Below, one piece after another: positions 8,994 to 18,310 of a stretch of 64,000 nt of DNA. This DNA is from an uncultured Lachnospiraceae bacterium (lineage in GTDB: Bacteria; Bacillota; Clostridia; Lachnospirales; Lachnospiraceae). The notes beneath the pieces are model-generated. The model searched no databases and was not told where the DNA came from. It saw only the letters and a list, made by a program, of their open reading frames with translations. A program made the translations under genes and the position numbers. How positions within the stretch are numbered: position 1 is the first letter of the stretch; every line of letters begins with the position of its first letter. The stretch spans positions 62,001 to 126,000 of the forward strand of contig CADANF010000002.1 in NCBI GenBank assembly GCA_902789175.1, given 5' to 3'.

Positions 8994-10271
8994 ATGGAAT
9001 TAGATACAAGAGATATAGCACTTACAATACTTACAGATATTGATGTTAATAAGGCATTTTCAAGTGATGCCTTAGAAGCGGGTCTAAGGAAGATCCAGTT
9101 TGATGATAAGAGAGACAGAGCTTTCATAACAAGACTTGTGGAAGGGACAACTGAATACAGACTTCAGATCGATGAGATAATAAAGCATCTTACTACTACA
9201 AAATTAAATAAGATGAAGCCGGCCATAAGAAATATACTTCGTATGGGAATATATCAGATAAGATATATGGATTCTGTACCTGAGAGGGCTGCCGTAAATG
9301 AGTCAGTTCGTCTTGCAAAGGCTCATAAATTAGCAGGACTTTCAGGATTTGTAAATGCTATTCTTAGAAATGTCAGCCGCAAAAAAGAAGAGATTGATGA
9401 ACTTATAGAGTCAAAGCTTTCTATTAAATATTCAATCCCTGGTTGGATCGTAAATCTCCTTCAGAATTCATATGGCGAGGAGATGGCAGAAAAGATTCTT
9501 ATTTCTTTATATGAAGATAGACCAACAACTGTCAGAGTTAACAGAGTTGTTACAGATAAAGAAACATTAAAGAAGAAGCTGATAGAGGCAGGTATTACTG
9601 TTGCTGAGTCAGAAGAGGCAGAAGATGCACTTCTTATCAGTGGATATGATTTTATCAGAAGAATTCCTGGGTATAAGACTGGAGATTTTTCTGTAGAAGA
9701 TATAAGCTCAATGCTTTCGGTTGTTGCAACAGGAGTTAAGGAAGGGGACAAAGTCCTTGATGTATGTGCTGCTCCTGGCGGAAAGACTGCTTATTTTGCA
9801 GAAAAAGGCGCAAGGGTAAGAAGCCGCGATATAAGTGAAGATAAGTTGGAACTTATAAGAGAAAATGTTGAGAGACTTAAGATAGATGACAGAGTTATTT
9901 GTGAAAGAAAAGATGCTTTGGTCCGTGACACAAATTCTATCGGAGTTTATGATATTGTTCTTTGTGACGTGCCTTGTTCAGGACTTGGAGTAATGGGAAG
10001 AAAGAATGATATCAAATACCGTGTAAGCCCTCAGGATCTGGTGGCTCTTTCTAAAATGGGACTTAAAATGCTTATTGTTTCTTCAGAATATGTTAAACAT
10101 GGAGGAATTCTTTCATATTCCACATGTACTATAAATCCTGAAGAAAACGAAAGAAATGTTGAAAGATTCCTTAAAGATAATAAGGAATATGAAAAGATTG
10201 AAGAAAGACTTTTTCTTCAGGGAAGAGATGATACAGACGGCTTCTATTACTGCATAATGAAGCGTAAATAA
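8994..10271 (+). CDS. rsmB: 16S rRNA m5C967 methyltransferase RsmB
   Basis: SAM-dependent 16S rRNA cytosine-5 methyltransferase. The N-terminal NusB-like RNA-binding domain covers about 1-140. The Rossmann methyltransferase domain shows CAAPGGKTAYFAEKG and the two catalytic cysteines, in DVPCSGLGVMG and SYSTCTINPEENE. From ATG 8994 the protein has 425 residues. I preferred this start to an in-frame TTG at 8982 because the TTGGAG there is itself the ribosome site (GGAG 8984-8987, 6-nt spacing). Confidence 0.94.
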   Translation: MELDTRDIALTILTDIDVNKAFSSDALEAGLRKIQFDDKRDRAFITRLVEGTTEYRLQIDEIIKHLTTTKLNKMKPAIRNILRMGIYQIRYMDSVPERAAVNESVRLAKAHKLAGLSGFVNAILRNVSRKKEEIDELIESKLSIKYSIPGWIVNLLQNSYGEEMAEKILISLYEDRPTTVRVNRVVTDKETLKKKLIEAGITVAESEEAEDALLISGYDFIRRIPGYKTGDFSVEDISSMLSVVATGVKEGDKVLDVCAAPGGKTAYFAEKGARVRSRDISEDKLELIRENVERLKIDDRVICERKDALVRDTNSIGVYDIVLCDVPCSGLGVMGRKNDIKYRVSPQDLVALSKMGLKMLIVSSEYVKHGGILSYSTCTINPEENERNVERFLKDNKEYEKIEERLFLQGRDDTDGFYYCIMKRK

Positions 10272-10348
10272 CTCACAATATAAAGTAAAGACAGATCACC
10301 TTATGAAGTGAAACATAATTAAAAGTATTTGAAAGAAATAATCTGGAT

Positions 10349-11374
10349 ATGAAAAAAGATATCGGCTCCATGTATTTGGACGAATTAACTGAATATATCA
10401 CATCTCTTGGATTTCCTAAGTTTAGAGCAAAGCAGCTCTATGAGTGGATTCATAAGAAATATGCCATGGATGTGGAAGAGATGACGAATCTTCCTAAAGA
10501 TTTAAAGGAAGAAATAAGTAAGGATCTTATAAGTGTTAAGGAAGAGATGAGACAGACATCAGCTAAAGATGGTACTATCAAATTCCTTTTCAGAATGGAA
10601 GATGGACAGATGATAGAATCAGTATTTATGAGATATCATCATGGGAATTCCATTTGTATCTCATCTCAGGCAGGATGCGCCATGGGATGTAAGTTCTGTG
10701 CCTCTACAATAGGAGGAAAGATAAGAAACCTTACAGCTTCAGAAATGTTAGGGCAGATCTATCTTGCTATGAAACTGACAAAAGAAAGAATCTCTAACAT
10801 TGTAGTGATGGGAACAGGAGAACCTCTTGATAATTATGATAATCTTATCAGATTCCTTCATCTTATCTCAAATGAACAGGGGTACAATATCAGTCTTAGA
10901 AATATAACTGTTTCAAGCTGTGGACTTGTTCCGAAGATAAAGATGCTTGCTGACGAGGGACTTCCGATAACATTTGCCCTTTCACTTCATGCAACAAGTG
11001 ATGAAGAAAGAAGAAATCTGATGCCTGTGGCAAACAGATATACGATTAAAGAAACACTTGACGCCTGCAGGTATTATTTTGATAAGACTGGACGAAGAGT
11101 TACATTTGAATACAGCCTTGTAAGAGGGGTAAATGATTCAGAGCAGCATGCCATAAGGCTGGCAAAACTATTAAGCGATATGCATGGACATGTAAATCTG
11201 ATACCGATAAATGCTGTTGCAGAGACTGAGTTTAGCGGCAGTACAAGGGAGTCAGCGGAGCGGTTTAAAAATACACTTGAAAAAAAATCAATAAATGTTA
11301 CTATTAGAAGAGGTATGGGCAGCGATATTGATGCCGCCTGCGGTCAGCTTAGATTAAAACATGCCAAGGATTGA
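10349..11374 (+). CDS. rlmN: Dual-specificity 23S rRNA/tRNA methyltransferase RlmN
   Basis: Radical SAM enzyme that makes 2-methyladenosine at A2503 of 23S rRNA and in some tRNAs. The iron-sulfur motif CAMGCKFC is at about residues 110-117, with GTGEPLDNY downstream and the methyl-carrier cysteine near the C-terminus in DAACGQLRL. Its 341 residues are the family length. The ribosome site is weak, so the exact start is less sure than the identity. It could be confused with Cfr, but operon position and sequence favour RlmN. Confidence 0.93.
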   Translation: MKKDIGSMYLDELTEYITSLGFPKFRAKQLYEWIHKKYAMDVEEMTNLPKDLKEEISKDLISVKEEMRQTSAKDGTIKFLFRMEDGQMIESVFMRYHHGNSICISSQAGCAMGCKFCASTIGGKIRNLTASEMLGQIYLAMKLTKERISNIVVMGTGEPLDNYDNLIRFLHLISNEQGYNISLRNITVSSCGLVPKIKMLADEGLPITFALSLHATSDEERRNLMPVANRYTIKETLDACRYYFDKTGRRVTFEYSLVRGVNDSEQHAIRLAKLLSDMHGHVNLIPINAVAETEFSGSTRESAERFKNTLEKKSINVTIRRGMGSDIDAACGQLRLKHAKD

Positions 11375-11397
11375 CTAGATATTTTAAGGAGTTTTGT

Positions 11398-12117
11398 ATG
11401 TTATCCAGTGGAAAGACAGATACAGGAAGGAAGAGGGACTCAAACCAGGACAACATTTTTTTAAGTAATGAGCCTATAGGTCCTTTATCTAACTTATATA
11501 TAGTAGCGGATGGCATGGGAGGTCATGCAGCAGGGGATTTTGCATCGAGATATGCAATAAACATTGTTACTGACTTTGTGAAAAACTCCACCATTCGAAA
11601 TCCTATATCCTTATTGAAGAGAGCCATGGTATATGCTTCCAGCGAAGTTTATAAGGAAGCGGAAAAAGACAGTAAAAAACTTGGCATGGGAACCACGATG
11701 GTTGCCTGCGTTATAGAAGATGGCAAGCTCTATGTTGGAAATATAGGGGACAGCAGACTTTATCTTATAAATGACGAGATAAGACAGATAACTATGGATC
11801 ATTCACTGGTAGAAGAACTTATCCGGAGTGGTCAGCTGGACAGAAATAAAGGAAGAAATCATCCGGAAAAGAATATAATAACCAGAGCCATGGGCTCACG
11901 TGATGAAGCGATGCCTGATTTTTTCGAGGTCGATGTTAAGAAAGGAGACAGGATACTGATGTGTTCTGATGGACTTTCCAACATGGTTGAGAATGATGAA
12001 CTTCGTGACATAGTCATGGAGACAGAAGATGAAGCAAAAACAGTTGAAGCTTTGATAGGCAGAGCTAATTATTATGGCGGAAACGACAACATTTCTGCCG
12101 TAGTGATATCCATATAG
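11398..12117 (+). CDS. prpC: PPM-type serine/threonine protein phosphatase (PrpC/Stp)
   Basis: Manganese-dependent phosphatase that reverses phosphorylation by the neighbouring PASTA kinase. The metal-binding motifs are seen in order: RDSNQDN, VADGMGGHAAGD, GNIGDSRLYL, CSDGLSNMV and GGNDNISAVVI. From ATG 11398 it has 239 residues, typical for Stp1. AAGGAG (11386-11391) supports this start over an upstream TTG at 11371 that overlaps the rlmN stop. The kinase begins 16 nt after its stop, so the two are surely co-expressed. Confidence 0.94.
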   Translation: MLSSGKTDTGRKRDSNQDNIFLSNEPIGPLSNLYIVADGMGGHAAGDFASRYAINIVTDFVKNSTIRNPISLLKRAMVYASSEVYKEAEKDSKKLGMGTTMVACVIEDGKLYVGNIGDSRLYLINDEIRQITMDHSLVEELIRSGQLDRNKGRNHPEKNIITRAMGSRDEAMPDFFEVDVKKGDRILMCSDGLSNMVENDELRDIVMETEDEAKTVEALIGRANYYGGNDNISAVVISI

Positions 12118-12133
12118 CGAGGTAAATAATAAG

Positions 12134-14320
12134 ATGTTAAAATCAGGAACTATACTTGATGAAAGATATGAAATAATAGATGTTGTCGGCACTGGGGGCA
12201 TGTCAACAGTATATAGAGCACAGGATACAAGACTTAAAAGATATGTAGCTATTAAGGTTCTAAAGACTGAGTATTCAAATGATCAGAATTTTGTGTCCAG
12301 ATTCAGAGTAGAAGCTCAGGCTTCAGCTGGACTTACACATCCTAATATTGTCAGTGTTTATGACGTATGCGAAGACAATGGAAGAAATTTCATTGTTATG
12401 GAACTGGTTGAAGGTATCACTTTAAAGGAATATATCAACTTAAATGGCAGACTTTCTATGGATCAGGCTATTGATTTTTCAATACAGATTGCATCTGGTC
12501 TTGAAGCTGCTCATCAGCATCATGTCATTCATAGAGATATCAAACCACAGAATATAATCGTATCTAAGACAGGTACTTTAAAGATAACAGACTTTGGTAT
12601 TGCAAAAGCTGCAACATCCAATACTTTATCAACTTCAGGCATGGGTTCAGTACATTATATCTCACCTGAACAGGCCAGAGGCGGATACAGTGATGAAAGA
12701 AGTGATATCTATTCACTGGGTATAACAATGTATGAAATGGTAACCGGCAGGGTGCCATTTGAAGGTGATACAAATGTTGCGATCGCCCTTATGCATATCC
12801 AGACAGATATCGTTCCTCCGAGGGAATATTATCCTGATATTTATTCAAGCATGGAGAAGGTTATCTTAAAGGCAACTCAGAAGAAGCCTGAGAGAAGATA
12901 TTTCACAGCCGCAGCACTTATTGCGGACCTTAATCGTGTAAAGAATAATCCTAATATTGATATAATCGTTGCTGCAAATGTTCCATCAGGTCCAACACAG
13001 CGTTTTACAAATAAGGACATTGAAGCGATAAAGAGTGAGGCAGCAGGCGTAAAAGAAGAAGCTGTATCATCACGTCCAACTCCTGATAAAACAAAGCTTA
13101 ATGCTTTACTTGAGGATGAAGACGATTTTGATGATGAGGAAGAAGAAAGACCAAAGAAGAAGCAGTCTATAAAGAAGGTTTCTGATGATGAAGATGATTA
13201 TGAATATGAAAGACCATCATCTTCTAAAGATAGTGATGAAGAAGGTATTGATCCAAAGCTTGAAAAGGCTGTAGTTATTGGTGGTGTTGCCGTTGCTGTG
13301 ATCATTGCTATTATTATCTTTGTTATCATTGGTAATATTCTTGGCTGGTTCCATTTTGGAAGTAAGAATAAGAACACAACTGCTACTTCAGAAGCAACAA
13401 CAGAGAAAGTCCTTTATGATATGCAGGATGTAGTTGGTATGACACAGCTTGCTGCAGAGAAGATCCTTAAGGATTCAGGATTCTCAAATATTACATTTGT
13501 AAATGAAAAGAATGAAGATGTAAAAGAAGGATATGTAATCCGTTCAAATCCTGAAAAGGGTACAAAGATCGCAAAGGATGAAGCTATCACAGTTTATGTT
13601 TCAGCAGGAGCTGAAGAAGTAACAGTTCCTACAGTTGTAGGAAAAGGCTATTCAGATGATCAGGCTACAAAGATCCTTGAAGAACAGGGATTTAAGGTAA
13701 CACATTCATTTGAATTTGATGATGAGATAGAGAAAGATAAGATCATATCTCAGGAACCTGAAGGTGGTTCAAAGGCTGCCAAGGGTAGTGAGGTTAAGAT
13801 TGTTGTAAGTAACGGCTCCGAGGTTAAGAAGGTTGAGGTTCCTGTTGTAACAGGAATCAGCGAATCAGCTGCATCAAGCAGTCTTAAGGCTTCTAAGCTT
13901 AGTGTTGGAGAAGTTACACATGAACATAGTGACTCAGTTGAAAAGGGACTTGTTATCAGCCAGTCTGTTAGCAGCGGTAATGAGGTGAGTGAAGGAACAA
14001 CAGTTGATCTTGTTGTAAGTGATGGCCCTGCGGCAAAAACTTATACAGGTGTCATCAGTGGTAGTGTAAAGAACAATAATGTAGCAGCTTATGCAGGTAA
14101 GGAAGTTACAGTAACTGTTTATATCATTGATGGAGACGGTGTTCATACAGCTGCAGCAACAACTGCATCAGGTGAAAGCCAGACAATTCCGATAGATGGA
14201 AGTGTATCAGGACTTAGCTTTAACAATGGCAGAGTACAGGTTGAAGCAAAGGATAGCGATGGTAATGACGTGTCAGCAGATTTCTCACAGTCATTAACAC
14301 TTACATTTAGCGAAGATTAA
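12134..14320 (+). CDS. prkC: PASTA-domain Ser/Thr kinase PrkC (Stk1/PknB family)
   Basis: Membrane kinase that senses muropeptides or lipid II and controls wall synthesis and dormancy exit. The kinase domain spans about 1-270, with Lys41, HRDIKPQN at 133-140 and DFG at 153-155. A long acidic juxtamembrane linker (about 325-372) leads to one membrane segment (379-401). Three extracellular PASTA repeats follow (about 428-492, 497-560, 567-631) and then an extra beta-rich tail (635-728) that is not PASTA-like. Its last base overlaps the rsgA start. IreB at 51657 is its probable substrate. Confidence 0.95.
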   Translation: MLKSGTILDERYEIIDVVGTGGMSTVYRAQDTRLKRYVAIKVLKTEYSNDQNFVSRFRVEAQASAGLTHPNIVSVYDVCEDNGRNFIVMELVEGITLKEYINLNGRLSMDQAIDFSIQIASGLEAAHQHHVIHRDIKPQNIIVSKTGTLKITDFGIAKAATSNTLSTSGMGSVHYISPEQARGGYSDERSDIYSLGITMYEMVTGRVPFEGDTNVAIALMHIQTDIVPPREYYPDIYSSMEKVILKATQKKPERRYFTAAALIADLNRVKNNPNIDIIVAANVPSGPTQRFTNKDIEAIKSEAAGVKEEAVSSRPTPDKTKLNALLEDEDDFDDEEEERPKKKQSIKKVSDDEDDYEYERPSSSKDSDEEGIDPKLEKAVVIGGVAVAVIIAIIIFVIIGNILGWFHFGSKNKNTTATSEATTEKVLYDMQDVVGMTQLAAEKILKDSGFSNITFVNEKNEDVKEGYVIRSNPEKGTKIAKDEAITVYVSAGAEEVTVPTVVGKGYSDDQATKILEEQGFKVTHSFEFDDEIEKDKIISQEPEGGSKAAKGSEVKIVVSNGSEVKKVEVPVVTGISESAASSSLKASKLSVGEVTHEHSDSVEKGLVISQSVSSGNEVSEGTTVDLVVSDGPAAKTYTGVISGSVKNNNVAAYAGKEVTVTVYIIDGDGVHTAAATTASGESQTIPIDGSVSGLSFNNGRVQVEAKDSDGNDVSADFSQSLTLTFSED

Positions 14321-15222
14321 TGGGTGAAAGCTTGAAGGGAAAGATTATTAAAGGAATCGGCGGTTTTTATTATGTCGATTGTGAGGATTTAAAATTATAT
14401 GAATGCAAGGCCAGAGGTGTCTTTAGAAATAAAGATGTAAAGCCTCTGGTTGGCGATGATTGTGAGATAGAGAGGGTAGAAGATTCAGAGAAACTGACTG
14501 GCAATATCATCTCTATCCTGCCACGTCGCAATACTTTAATTCGCCCGGCGGCTGCAAATGCTGACCAGGCGATTATCATTTTTGCGGCTGCTTATCCGGA
14601 ACCTCATTTAGGACTTTTAGACAGGTTCCTGATAAATATGGAACAGCAGCATGTAGAGACTATTATATGTTTTAATAAGATAGATGATGGAACTCCGGAA
14701 GCTATTGCAAAGATCCATGATTATGCCAATATCTACAGTAAGGCAGGATACAGGGTTCTTCTTACCTCAGCCCATACTGGTGAAGGTGTGGACGAATTAA
14801 GAGAAATCCTTAAAGGAAAGACTTCCGTCCTTTCCGGTCCTTCAGGAGTTGGAAAATCATCTATGCTGAATGCTCTTATACCAGGCTTTAAAGCGGCTAC
14901 AGGAGAGATCAGCCAGAAGATAAAACGTGGTAAAAATACCACCCGTCATACGGAACTTATAAGAATAGACACCAATACCTATATTATGGATACACCGGGA
15001 TTTTCATCCATGGATTTTATGAATCTTACTGAAAATGACCTTATGTATATGTATAGGGAATTTGAAAAATATAATGATACCTGTCGTTTTACCGGATGTG
15101 TTCATATGGCAGAGCCGGGATGCAGCGTAAAAGAAGCTGTGGAGCAGGGTAACATTTCAAAGGAAAGATATGAAAGCTACAAGTCTTTATTTGAGCTTTT
15201 AAAGAGCAGGAGGAAATACTAA
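14320..15222 (+). CDS. rsgA: Ribosome-assembly GTPase RsgA
   Basis: Circularly permuted GTPase that checks 30S maturation. An N-terminal OB fold (about 1-70) is followed by the permuted order G4 (CFNKID), then G1 GPSGVGKSSMLN, then G3 DTPGFSSMDF, and a C-terminal zinc site beginning at CRFTGCVHMAEPGC. It has 300 residues. The ATG overlaps the kinase stop by one base and its own stop overlaps the rpe start by one base, indicating translational coupling through prpC-prkC-rsgA-rpe-thiN. Confidence 0.95.
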   Translation: MGESLKGKIIKGIGGFYYVDCEDLKLYECKARGVFRNKDVKPLVGDDCEIERVEDSEKLTGNIISILPRRNTLIRPAAANADQAIIIFAAAYPEPHLGLLDRFLINMEQQHVETIICFNKIDDGTPEAIAKIHDYANIYSKAGYRVLLTSAHTGEGVDELREILKGKTSVLSGPSGVGKSSMLNALIPGFKAATGEISQKIKRGKNTTRHTELIRIDTNTYIMDTPGFSSMDFMNLTENDLMYMYREFEKYNDTCRFTGCVHMAEPGCSVKEAVEQGNISKERYESYKSLFELLKSRRKY

Positions 15223-15875
15223 TGAATATTTTATCACCATCAATGCTTTCAATAGATTTTAACAATATGGGTGAAAATCTTAAGAAGGTATATAATGCAG
15301 GAGCAAAATACATCCATGTAGATGTAATGGATGGAATGTTTGTACCAAATATCTCATTTGGACCTCCGGTTATTAATTTTGTTAGAAAAGCAGTTCCTGA
15401 TGCAATCTTAGATGTGCATCTTATGATCGAGGAACCGGGAAGATATATAGATGATTATAAGGCTGCAGGAGCAGATATCATGTGTGTTCATGCAGAGGCC
15501 TGCAAACATCTTCACAGGACTATCCAGGCAATCCATAATGCCGGTATGAAGGCGGCAGTTGCACTTAATCCTGCAACACCAGTGGAGGCTGTCAAATATG
15601 TGATAGATGACTGTGATATGGTTCTTGTTATGAGCGTAAATCCGGGATTTGGCGGACAGACATTTATCCCATCAGCTTTAGAAAAAATCAAAGAAGTAAA
15701 AGCTTTAGCAGCTGAAAGAAAGCTTGATCTTGATATTGAAGTAGACGGTGGCGTAAAGCTTGGCAACCTTAAAGAGGTGCTTGATGCAGGTGCAAATGTC
15801 ATCGTTGCAGGTTCAGCAATTTTTAATAATGATATAGAGAAGAATGTAAGTGATTTCCTTAAAGTAATGGAGTAA
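15222..15875 (+). CDS. rpe: Ribulose-phosphate 3-epimerase
   Basis: Interconverts ribulose-5-phosphate and xylulose-5-phosphate in the pentose phosphate pathway. The TIM-barrel metal ligands and catalytic Asp residues are seen in HVDVMDGMFVPN, DVHLMI, and IEVDGGV, with the phosphate site near VNPGFGGQ. It has 217 residues. AGGAGG precedes the ATG, and thiN starts 3 nt after the stop. Confidence 0.95.
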   Translation: MNILSPSMLSIDFNNMGENLKKVYNAGAKYIHVDVMDGMFVPNISFGPPVINFVRKAVPDAILDVHLMIEEPGRYIDDYKAAGADIMCVHAEACKHLHRTIQAIHNAGMKAAVALNPATPVEAVKYVIDDCDMVLVMSVNPGFGGQTFIPSALEKIKEVKALAAERKLDLDIEVDGGVKLGNLKEVLDAGANVIVAGSAIFNNDIEKNVSDFLKVME

Positions 15876-15878
15876 GCT

Positions 15879-16565
15879 ATGAAGGTTATAATAGTCGCAG
15901 GCGGAAATTATGAGGAAGACCTGGTTAAATCTTTGATAAATGAAACAGAGGAAGACGTTTTTATCATAGGGGCAGATCGCGGAGCTTTGTCGCTTATTTT
16001 AAGTGGCATAAAGATAGACCTTGCCATTGGAGATTTCGATTCTGTAACAGAAGAAGAAAGAGAGACTATTAATACTTATTCCAGAGAAGTTGTCGGCCTT
16101 AATCCTTTAAAGGATGCTACTGACCTGGAATGGGCAATAGATAATGCCTTATTTAAATGCCGTATAAAGAGAGGCTATTATAATACTATATATCTGTTTG
16201 CAGCTACAGGTACAAGGCTGGATCATACATTTGCAAATATCAATCTGTTATATAAAGTTTTAAAAGAGAATGATGATTATATGAAGATAAAAGCATATAT
16301 AATAGATGGACATAACAGGATCAGACTTCTTGATGAAAGAAAAAGACATGTTTTTTATAAAGATCAGCTTTTTGGAAAATATGTGTCATTTCTGCCATTT
16401 ATGGGGAAGGTTGATAAAGTAACGCTTAAAGGATTTAAGTATGAAACTGATGAGGCTGAATTTACAGAAGGAAACAGTCTGGGAATCAGTAATGAAGCAA
16501 AAGAGGATATGCTTTCGGTTTATTTTGAAAGCGGGAAGCTTCTTATGTTTGAAAGCAGGGATTAG
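15879..16565 (+). CDS. thiN: Thiamine pyrophosphokinase
   Basis: Transfers pyrophosphate from ATP to thiamine to make thiamine diphosphate. The family motifs are GADRGA, IGDFDSV, KDATDLEWA and GTRLDHTFANI. It has 228 residues. The rsgA-rpe-thiN order is common in Firmicutes. The product cofactor is needed by the ThDP enzyme at 40142, although no direct link is implied. The stop codon is TAG and merges into the tandem repeat at 16565. Confidence 0.93.
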   Translation: MKVIIVAGGNYEEDLVKSLINETEEDVFIIGADRGALSLILSGIKIDLAIGDFDSVTEEERETINTYSREVVGLNPLKDATDLEWAIDNALFKCRIKRGYYNTIYLFAATGTRLDHTFANINLLYKVLKENDDYMKIKAYIIDGHNRIRLLDERKRHVFYKDQLFGKYVSFLPFMGKVDKVTLKGFKYETDEAEFTEGNSLGISNEAKEDMLSVYFESGKLLMFESRD

Positions 16566-16634
16566 CGAAGACCTATGATGTAAAGGCGTTATTACAGAAG
16601 GGTTATGATGTAAAGCCGTGACTTGCGAAGGATT
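16565..16634 (+). repeat. Tandem repeat, 30-bp period, in the thiN-symporter spacer
   Basis: About 2.3 copies of a 30-bp unit begin on the last base of the thiN stop codon (16565-16594, 16595-16624, partial 16625-16634). The shared core is TATGATGTAAAG at 16574 and 16604; GCGAAG or CAGAAG recurs at 16565, 16595 and 16625. Confidence 0.8.
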
Positions 16635-16691
16635 ACCGGCTAATATGCATTATATTATTTTTAAGGGGAAAGAAAAAACTGGAGGTAAGGG

Positions 16692-18170
16692 ATGAATTTA
16701 CGTGATCTATCTATAGGAGACGGAAATATAAAAGCTCAGGACCTTGGAATATCCGCCGTATCTATGCTCTCATTTTTATTCTTAATAGTTATCCCTTCCG
16801 GTGTTTATCTGATGGGCGCCGGGATTGGATGGATAGCCCTTGGGATGTTTATTGTCTTTTCTCTTCTTTGGGACATGGAAGGTTTCAGGATCATGCGTTA
16901 TACCGCAAGATATAAGAATGTCAGCACTGTCTCAGAATTCTTACATAGAAGATTTAGAGATGATTATCATATCTTACAATTCATTTCAGCAATAATAATT
17001 ACTATTCCAACATTTTCAATACTTGTATTTGCATTACATGCAGGAATAAGAACATTTTCAATAGCATTTTCAATCAGACCTTACATGGCAGGAGTGATCC
17101 TTGTTGCAGGATCCCTTATTCCTTGTTTTGTGGCGGGATTTAAAGGTATCTATAAGACTTGTTCCATTAAGGGAATCATAGTCCTTACATGTACAATACT
17201 TATATGTATCGGAGTTTATTGGACTTTAGGAACCAGAAAGATATTTGAAAATATCATGCAGGGCTGGGCTGCCGGAAATGTCAGCAGATACGTAAATGCG
17301 CTTTATTCAGGCGGTGTGCGTATGACTGTAATTACTTATGCATCCTATCTATCGTATGGACTTTTGATGATGGGAATTCCTGCGCTGCTTATGTTTTTTA
17401 TGACTACAAAATCAGCGGGAGTCATTAATAAAAGCAGAAAACTCACCATAATATTTATGCTGATAGTAACATTTTCCAGCTGCATCATGGGTGGATTTGC
17501 CAGAGCGATGATCTATCCTGAAAGTGTACAGAAGACAAATGCAACTCATATCCAGTTTGTAAATCTTTTATTTAATCATCTGGTGGATTCGGATAATGTG
17601 ATCTCTATCATCACAGGATTTATCTTTATAATAGCAATGCTTTTTTGCTATACAACCCTTATAGAACTGTGTATTCATGTGATAACTGTAGAAATTATAA
17701 ATGATTTCATGATAGACATGGTATTTTCAGGAAGAAATAAGATCAAGGACCACAGAGCTTACAGGATAGTAGCAGGAGTCGTTATGTTCCTTGCACTGTA
17801 TTTTAACTTAGAGACAGAAGATAAGATTGGTGAATTTGTCTTTGTCATGTTTCTTGTGATGTGCTGTGCCGTAGGTCCGGTAGTACTTATGTCTGTACGA
17901 TGGAAAAGAATGAATATTTATGGTGCTGTGACAGGACTTATTACACCGGTGATCGTCCTTCCGGCCTTAAAATATATCAGATATATTCCGGGAGATATAA
18001 ATAAATTATCATTTGCGGATTATTTTGATATAAATCCTATACTACCTGCTTTTGCTGTTAATGTACTTTTTATAATGATAGCGAGTCTCGTTACAAAGAA
18101 GCCAAGCAAAGAAATGCTTGATGAGTATCGTGAGATAAAGAACAGGATCATAGATAAAGCGGGAAAATAA
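16692..18170 (+). CDS. Sodium:solute symporter-like membrane protein
   Basis: A 492-residue integral membrane protein with about 12-13 hydrophobic segments. The first part resembles the SSS (PutP-like) family: a helix with GAGIGWIALGMFI, a cytoplasmic loop with RYTARYKNVSTVSEFLHRRF, and GFKGIYKTCSIKGIIVL later. These are family-like positions, but identity looks low and I cannot name a substrate. GGAGGT (16681-16686) sits just before the ATG. It ends the local unit, and its terminator is now split by an insertion sequence. It could be a divergent symporter or a sensor-like relative. Confidence 0.65.
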   Translation: MNLRDLSIGDGNIKAQDLGISAVSMLSFLFLIVIPSGVYLMGAGIGWIALGMFIVFSLLWDMEGFRIMRYTARYKNVSTVSEFLHRRFRDDYHILQFISAIIITIPTFSILVFALHAGIRTFSIAFSIRPYMAGVILVAGSLIPCFVAGFKGIYKTCSIKGIIVLTCTILICIGVYWTLGTRKIFENIMQGWAAGNVSRYVNALYSGGVRMTVITYASYLSYGLLMMGIPALLMFFMTTKSAGVINKSRKLTIIFMLIVTFSSCIMGGFARAMIYPESVQKTNATHIQFVNLLFNHLVDSDNVISIITGFIFIIAMLFCYTTLIELCIHVITVEIINDFMIDMVFSGRNKIKDHRAYRIVAGVVMFLALYFNLETEDKIGEFVFVMFLVMCCAVGPVVLMSVRWKRMNIYGAVTGLITPVIVLPALKYIRYIPGDINKLSFADYFDINPILPAFAVNVLFIMIASLVTKKPSKEMLDEYREIKNRIIDKAGK

Positions 18171-18251
18171 AATATCAGATTTGTTTTTTTGAAAAGTTTG
18201 GTTTATGTCTGTAAATTAATAATTCTTTGGAAATTGATAAAGCCGTCAGAG

Positions 18252-18254
18252 GAG
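18252..18254. repeat. Left copy of 3-bp target duplication GAG
   Basis: GAG directly abuts the left IS end; the same triplet follows the right end at 19792-19794. Confidence 0.8.
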
Positions 18255-18310
18255 TGTACCGACCCCAAAAAGTTAGACCTAAAATCTAACGATTGGAGGT
18301 CGGTATTTTT

